Assembly: GCA_963698535.1 (NCBI GenBank)
Contig: CAVORD010000001.1
Location: 62,001-126,000 of the forward strand
Length of the DNA: 64,000 bases
Origin: CAVORD01 sp963698535
GTDB taxonomy: Bacteria > Bacteroidota > Bacteroidia > Bacteroidales > VadinHA17
Direction of reading: 5' to 3'
The translations under genes and the position numbers were made by a program. Below are positions 57,840 to 64,000 of the stretch, piece by piece. The notes below the pieces were generated by a model. That model was not told the DNA's origin. It did no database searches and saw only the letters and a program-made list of their open reading frames with translations. How positions within the stretch are numbered: the stretch's first letter is position 1; every line of letters starts with the position of its first letter.

Positions 57840-59594
57840 ATGAAAATTATAAAGATCGCAATTACACTGATCCTGATCAACCTGCTTGTATCACAACCAG
57901 GCTATGGACAGACAAGAGGGCAGGAGACAATTAACAGGGAGATAAAGCTCTATAACCCTTTTAAACCTACCCTTCAGGATGTCAATAAACGGTTGTTCTT
58001 CCCTCAGATGCTGGACTCCGTTGGGCAAAGGAAAGAGGTGGACTACAGCATAACACCGGGCACCTTCGCTCCCCGATATAAAGTTTCTGAGATCAAGGCT
58101 GCTACCATCGATCCAGATCCTCTGCCTAAACTCTATAAAGGATTTGTAAGAGCAGGATTCGGTAACTATGTAACTCCCCTGGCCGAGATAAGCATCACCA
58201 ACGAGAGATCAAAGAAGGGAGCTTTCGGATTTTATGCAAAACACTTCTCAAGTCATGGCAAAATGAGCCTCGATAATGATGCCAAAGTGCCTGGCGGATT
58301 TATGGATAATGATGCCCTCCTCTACGGTAAGAAATTTCTCAGGAGATCGGTGTTCGAGGCAAGTGCTTCATTTTCATTCGATACAAGGTATGCTTATGGT
58401 TATTATACCGATTCGGTACCTGCGGTCGATCTTGCAAAAGATGATGTGAAACTCAATTATCTGTCGGCCGGTGGTGAAATAGGATACTATTCACATGGCA
58501 CCGACAGTTCCGACTTCTCATATGACTTCGGACTTGGCTTCGACCACTTCAGAAGCACTCCTGATCTGTGGTACAACAATATCTCATTCAGAGGAAAAGG
58601 AGGAACAGAGGCTTTCGGATTCTATACGGAAGCAGCAATAGATTATGACCTTTATCTGATGAACGATCTGGCCGACCCAAACCCTCTTCACTTCTTCAGC
58701 TTTAACCCATCGATATCAAAACAGGGTGCAGAATGGATATTTAAACTGGGAGTCACAGCCGATATTACTTCCGGTACCGACCATGAGTCGGCAATACCTG
58801 ATGAAACAAAGACAACTGTTCACCTCTTCCCGGATGTGATGTTCGGATTCGATATTGTGCCCAAAATCCTGAATTTCCATATTTTACTTGACGGAGAGGT
58901 TGAAAAAAATGACGCAAAATGGGCAGCATCGGTCAATCCATGGATCATGAACGACGGATCGTTATTCAGGATCAATCACACAATTAACAAGATGAGAGCC
59001 TCGGTAGGCGTCAACGGTTCGGTGACAGAAAAGCTGGAGTACAGGCTCGGCACATCATATACCTTCGTTGAAAATATGGTCATGTTCACCTCTACGGTGA
59101 GATATAACACATTATCCTCGTCATGGTGGCAGATGGGTAACTATTTTGATCCCCTTTACGATAGTGGCGAAATATTGAAGGTCACAGGTGAGCTGACAGC
59201 CGAAGTTACCGACCAGATCTCCCTTACCGGGGAAGCTAACTACTTCAGCTATTCACTTTCTGAATTCGAGACAGCCTGGAATATGCCCGACTGGACCGCA
59301 TCACTTCGACTGGACTATAATCTGCGCAATAAGATAATTGCTAATATAGGCTTCAATGCCATATCGGCGCGTACAGGTTTCTTCACGACCATCCGCGACC
59401 TTAATCCGGGTGTCGAAAGGGAGATCGATATGCCTGCACATATTAACATGAGCCTTGGTGCAGAATACAGGTATACCAAGATCCTCTCTTTCTGGACGAA
59501 GTTCACCAATGTGGGATTCAACAGCTATACCGAATACCCTTTCTATCCCTCACGCAGATTCCTGTTCCTGGCCGGATTTACCTATAGCTTATAG
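57840..59594 (+). CDS. Outer-membrane beta-barrel (TonB-receptor-like, no plug)
   Basis: 584 residues from the ATG at 57840 (a TTG at 57825 is a poorer start). Signal peptide ending GYGQ, then a long series of beta strands ending FLFLAGFTYSL. The plug domain of TonB receptors is absent or reduced. Together with the upstream TPR protein it may form an envelope complex. Confidence 0.88.
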   Translation: MKIIKIAITLILINLLVSQPGYGQTRGQETINREIKLYNPFKPTLQDVNKRLFFPQMLDSVGQRKEVDYSITPGTFAPRYKVSEIKAATIDPDPLPKLYKGFVRAGFGNYVTPLAEISITNERSKKGAFGFYAKHFSSHGKMSLDNDAKVPGGFMDNDALLYGKKFLRRSVFEASASFSFDTRYAYGYYTDSVPAVDLAKDDVKLNYLSAGGEIGYYSHGTDSSDFSYDFGLGFDHFRSTPDLWYNNISFRGKGGTEAFGFYTEAAIDYDLYLMNDLADPNPLHFFSFNPSISKQGAEWIFKLGVTADITSGTDHESAIPDETKTTVHLFPDVMFGFDIVPKILNFHILLDGEVEKNDAKWAASVNPWIMNDGSLFRINHTINKMRASVGVNGSVTEKLEYRLGTSYTFVENMVMFTSTVRYNTLSSSWWQMGNYFDPLYDSGEILKVTGELTAEVTDQISLTGEANYFSYSLSEFETAWNMPDWTASLRLDYNLRNKIIANIGFNAISARTGFFTTIRDLNPGVEREIDMPAHINMSLGAEYRYTKILSFWTKFTNVGFNSYTEYPFYPSRRFLFLAGFTYSL

Positions 59595-59677
59595 GCGACG
59601 GGGTATTGAGCATGGGGCATGGGGCATGGGAATTGAGGCAGGTGTAAGTCCCCCTTTCAAGGGGGATTAGGGGGATG

Positions 59678-59730
59678 TTCTTTGCGTTCTTCGAGATGTC
59701 CTTTGCGTCCTTTGCGGTTAAATCTATTTC
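59678..59730. repeat. CTTTGCG intergenic repeat, second copy
   Basis: TTCTTTGCGTTCTTCGAGATG, then CCTTTGCGTCCTTTGCGGTTAAA. Directly upstream (59649-59676) lies GTCCCCCTTTCAAGGGGG, another palindrome, TTAGGGGGATG. Confidence 0.75.
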
Positions 59731-59809
59731 ATGGTAAATTGTTAATAAAATCCCTCTTTTTAACCCACTGTTTTACATTAAAAAAGAAGGTATTTTCATT
59801 CCTTTTTGT

Positions 59810-59817
59810 TATCTTTG
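59810..59817 (+). promoter_or_regulatory. Candidate -7 box of gyrB
   Basis: TATCTTTG, a perfect TAnnTTTG match, in AT-rich DNA 204 bases before the gyrB ATG; a long leader would result. No clear -33 element. Confidence 0.5.
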
Positions 59818-59981
59818 CATTATTATTTAATTAACAAATATTCAGTTAATTATAACAATTTATAAAACTGATCCATTCATGTTTTTCAGACAGGTCAGAA
59901 GGGGTGTAATAGGGGAGAAGAACCAGGTCTGATCCGGGGTATTCAAAAACAAGCATCTGAACTGATTTTTTGTAGTTCTGA

Positions 59982-61991
<2,010 letters not shown>

Positions 61992-62024
61992 AATCTGAAA
62001 TATCATCGAAGTGGAGCCTGTATT

Positions 62025-62053
62025 AATCCCCTCTTGGGAGGGGTAGGGGTGGG
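62025..62053. repeat. Short CCCCTCTTGGGAGGGG palindrome
   Basis: AATCCCCTCTTGGGAGGGGT followed by AGGGGTGGG; a compact form of the element at 62138. Confidence 0.8.
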
Positions 62054-62137
62054 TATTAAATGTTGCAAGTCGCAAGTCGAAGATCCTGACCGAAGCGTCA
62101 GGGTTGCAAGTTACATGTTATCTGGGAGTTGTGTATT

Positions 62138-62192
62138 AAAATCCCCTCTTGGGAGAGCCTGTCCCGCCATCGGCGGGAGGCCAGGGGAGGGT
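62138..62192. repeat. Dispersed palindrome, second full copy
   Basis: AAATCCCCTCTTGGGAGAGC, then CTGTCCCGCCATCGGCGGGAGG and CCAGGGGAGGG; matches 50588-50641 almost base for base. Confidence 0.85.
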
Positions 62193-62270
62193 AAAAATCG
62201 TTGATTAGTTGATTGGTGGTTGGTAATTTTTAACATCAAACCACCCCGTCCACGCTGCAGCGTGGCCACC

Positions 62271-62290
62271 CCTGCCTGCCGGCAGGCAGG
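62271..62290. repeat. CCTGCCTGCCGGCAGGCAGG palindrome
   Basis: Perfect 20-base palindrome. The same element occurs inside attC sites 6, 7 and 11 (25143, 26084, 30289), so it spreads between the array and the core genome. Confidence 0.9.
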
Positions 62291-62349
62291 CTCATTTGAA
62301 AGGAGGGGAAACTTAATTTAAGCTGGAGGTGATTGGTGCTCGCAGTACA

Positions 62350-63459
62350 CTAAAATAATTTCCTTCTTATCTCTATTGCCTTTTCGGGGCAAACCTCATG
62401 GCAGCAGTAGCACCTGATGCACTTGCTGTCATTGATGAGAACTCTCCTGTTGTCGTGGTCATCCATCCGGAGTGTTGTAACCGGACATATCTCAATACAT
62501 TTTCTGCATCCTATGCATTTGTCATGAATGAATAGAGGCCTCTTCTCAAGCCTCCTCAGGGGTCTGACCCTTCTTACGATAAACTGCAGTGCCAGATCAC
62601 CCATGGAGGTCACAGGAAGCTTTCTGTATCCCTCAACGACCATTGAATCAAGGGAAGGACCGTCGATAGAGTAATCATGGATATCTTTTAACCATACACC
62701 CCTCTGCATGGCATTGGCATTGGTTGGTACCTGCATGGGATCGTACCCTGCTACCGATGAGGCAACAATATCGAGTGCAAGAGGATTTGATGAAGCAAGC
62801 AAGAGGCCTGCGTTAACAGGCGATCCGTTCGCCGGACCGGGGCCCTCCATCGCTATTATGGCATCCATAATAAAAAAGGTCGGAAGAACAACCTCATTGA
62901 GATCGACCAGAAAGTTGCCGAACTTGTTCCTGCTCTGGAATATAGCATGCATCTTGGCCTTGTGCAGGTTGGGTACCAGTCCCAGTGTGTTCTTGATCGC
63001 CCCGGTAAAATACATCAGTTCATGGGTTTTCATCTTGGGCAGGGAGACGATCATATCAACCTCAAATGCATGTCGGGTAATTTTGAGGCTCCTGCTCCCA
63101 ACAGAAACCTCCGTTGACCCATCAGTGAAGTCAGCCCACATAGCACCAGTACGCTCACTAACCTCCCATATACCTGCTTTTTTACCCCTGAACCGGGGGC
63201 CGTGCAGTGCGGGTGAATCACCGATTATTACTGTAGCTCCTTTTTTTTGCAGCATCCTTACAACGGCCTCTGCTACAACCGGATGGGTGGTGATAGCTTT
63301 GACAGGATCCTCGTCTGACAGTATGTTCGGTTTGACAAGTATCCTGAGTCCCTTTGGGTCGGGTGCCTTACATACCAGCCATAACTCCTCAACAAGCCGG
63401 TAAACCTCTTCAAGTTCGTAACCTCCGCACCTTCTGGCGCCAACGATCTTATTCATCAT
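62350..63459 (-). CDS. DUF362 protein with two 4Fe-4S clusters
   Basis: 369 residues. DUF362 domain (MNKIVGARRCGGYELEEVYRL ... IGDSPALHGPRFRGKK) then a ferredoxin at the C-terminus (CIGCRKCIEICPVTT, CIRCYCCHEVCPEKAI), two 4Fe-4S clusters. Electron carrier of unknown partner. Start overlaps the dacB stop (TGATG). Confidence 0.95.
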   Translation of the reverse strand: MMNKIVGARRCGGYELEEVYRLVEELWLVCKAPDPKGLRILVKPNILSDEDPVKAITTHPVVAEAVVRMLQKKGATVIIGDSPALHGPRFRGKKAGIWEVSERTGAMWADFTDGSTEVSVGSRSLKITRHAFEVDMIVSLPKMKTHELMYFTGAIKNTLGLVPNLHKAKMHAIFQSRNKFGNFLVDLNEVVLPTFFIMDAIIAMEGPGPANGSPVNAGLLLASSNPLALDIVASSVAGYDPMQVPTNANAMQRGVWLKDIHDYSIDGPSLDSMVVEGYRKLPVTSMGDLALQFIVRRVRPLRRLEKRPLFIHDKCIGCRKCIEICPVTTLRMDDHDNRRVLINDSKCIRCYCCHEVCPEKAIEIRRKLF

Positions 63460-64000
63460 CAGTAATTTGTAATTATCTCCTTCACGAACTCTTCCATAAA
63501 AATGTGAACCGATGAAGTTGTTGTACTGTAGTTGTTGACTATAATTGAAAATGCCAGCTTGTGGCCACTGTCTGTGATGAGGTAACCAGCCAGACTGCGG
63601 ACACGGGTGCTGCTGCCTGTTTTGGCAAAGACCCGTCCGGAAAATAGCGGATCGGTAAACCTGTTCTTTAGTGTGCCAGATACTCCTCCAACAGGCAGCG
63701 ACTCAAGAAAAAGAGCTGAGTGATCAGAATGCGACATGTTGAGCAGAAGCCTGGTCACTGCCATCGAAGAGACGCTGTTTAGCTGCGATAGTCCGCTTCC
63801 GTCCTCCATGAATATATCGCCCGAGCCTATGCCCTCGTTATTTAATAGGGTTACTATTGCTTCTGTTGACTCCTTAAATCCGGAAGAGCCACTGATCATC
63901 CTGCCGGTTTGCCTGAGAAGATTGTCGGCAAAAAGATTCTTACTCTCCCTGTTGGTAATAGTAATAATATCTCCGTAAGCGGGGGAGACGGTCTCCGTAA
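63459..64000 (-). CDS. dacB: D-Ala-D-Ala carboxypeptidase DacB (S13), C-terminal part (partial)
   Basis: The frame runs off the right window edge; about 180 residues are present. ESKNLFADNLLRQTGR, MEDGSGLSQLNSVSS (SxN-like) and VFAKTGSSTRVRSLAGYL (KTG) are the S13/PBP4 motifs; the SxxK nucleophile lies outside. Periplasmic trimming of peptidoglycan cross-links. Translationally coupled to the DUF362 gene by TGATG. Confidence 0.92.
   Translation of the reverse strand, partial: TETVSPAYGDIITITNRESKNLFADNLLRQTGRMISGSSGFKESTEAIVTLLNNEGIGSGDIFMEDGSGLSQLNSVSSMAVTRLLLNMSHSDHSALFLESLPVGGVSGTLKNRFTDPLFSGRVFAKTGSSTRVRSLAGYLITDSGHKLAFSIIVNNYSTTTSSVHIFMEEFVKEIITNY

Overview
The window looks like a chromosomal piece of a Bacteroidota genome, probably of the order Bacteroidales or a relative. 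Pointers are signal peptides ending in AQ or GQ, many small outer-membrane beta-barrel proteins, -7 boxes of the TAnnTTTG type, an Nramp transporter, bTHX, kynureninase, a TPR plus outer-membrane-barrel gene pair beside gyrB, and CCCCTC/GAGGGG and CTTTGCGG intergenic repeats of a kind common in this phylum.

Layout. (1) 1-2049: core-type peptidases on the minus strand (dipeptidyl peptidase IV, cut by the window edge, and Xaa-Pro aminopeptidase). (2) About 2.3-40.63 kb: almost forty genes, all on the minus strand, separated by imperfect palindromes. These have the architecture of integron attC sites: CTAAC and GTTAG R cores, an unpaired spacer, GCGGTAT/ATACCGC L boxes and a folded variable loop. 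Twenty cassettes between 20.96 and 40.63 kb are sharply defined; from 20 kb leftwards the sites decay progressively. (3) 40.62-41.88 kb: a candidate attI followed by a tyrosine recombinase gene transcribed in the same direction as the cassettes ('inverse' arrangement). The enzyme lacks the extra patch that defines classical IntI. (4) 42.2-64 kb: ordinary chromosomal genes on both strands: M24 peptidase, EamA exporter, DUF4268, a TPP enzyme, GNAT, bTHX with a long Lys-rich tail, kynureninase, tag, methyltransferase, polysaccharide deacetylase-like, acyltransferase, FtsE-like ATPase, a giant TPR protein, an outer-membrane barrel, gyrB, a DUF362 ferredoxin and DacB (partial).

The array is the main find. 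Every cassette carries at its two ends a private pair of complementary arms about 15 bases long, not just the 6-7 bases of a classical R box. Position 11 of the arm is almost always G on one side and T on the opposite side, so the arms pair (with one G-T wobble) on the strand expected to recombine and mismatch (C-A) on the other. The loops carry a second stem that covaries between copies. Eight of the twenty fresh cassettes are toxin-antitoxin pairs (HEPN/MNT, YoeB/YefM, PIN/VapB-like, RelE-type, HigBA, two MazF systems, HicAB), and most of these carry their own promoter and palindromic operator, as expected for modules that stabilise a long array. The other cassettes encode envelope proteins, hydrolases, an acyl-ACP thioesterase, a mechanosensitive channel, metal transporters and unknown proteins.

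Caveats: all alignments were made by eye. Four genes in the 45-54 kb segment carry single-base frameshifts, three of them at or beside short A or T runs and one (kynureninase) in a CT repeat; these may be sequencing errors rather than decay.
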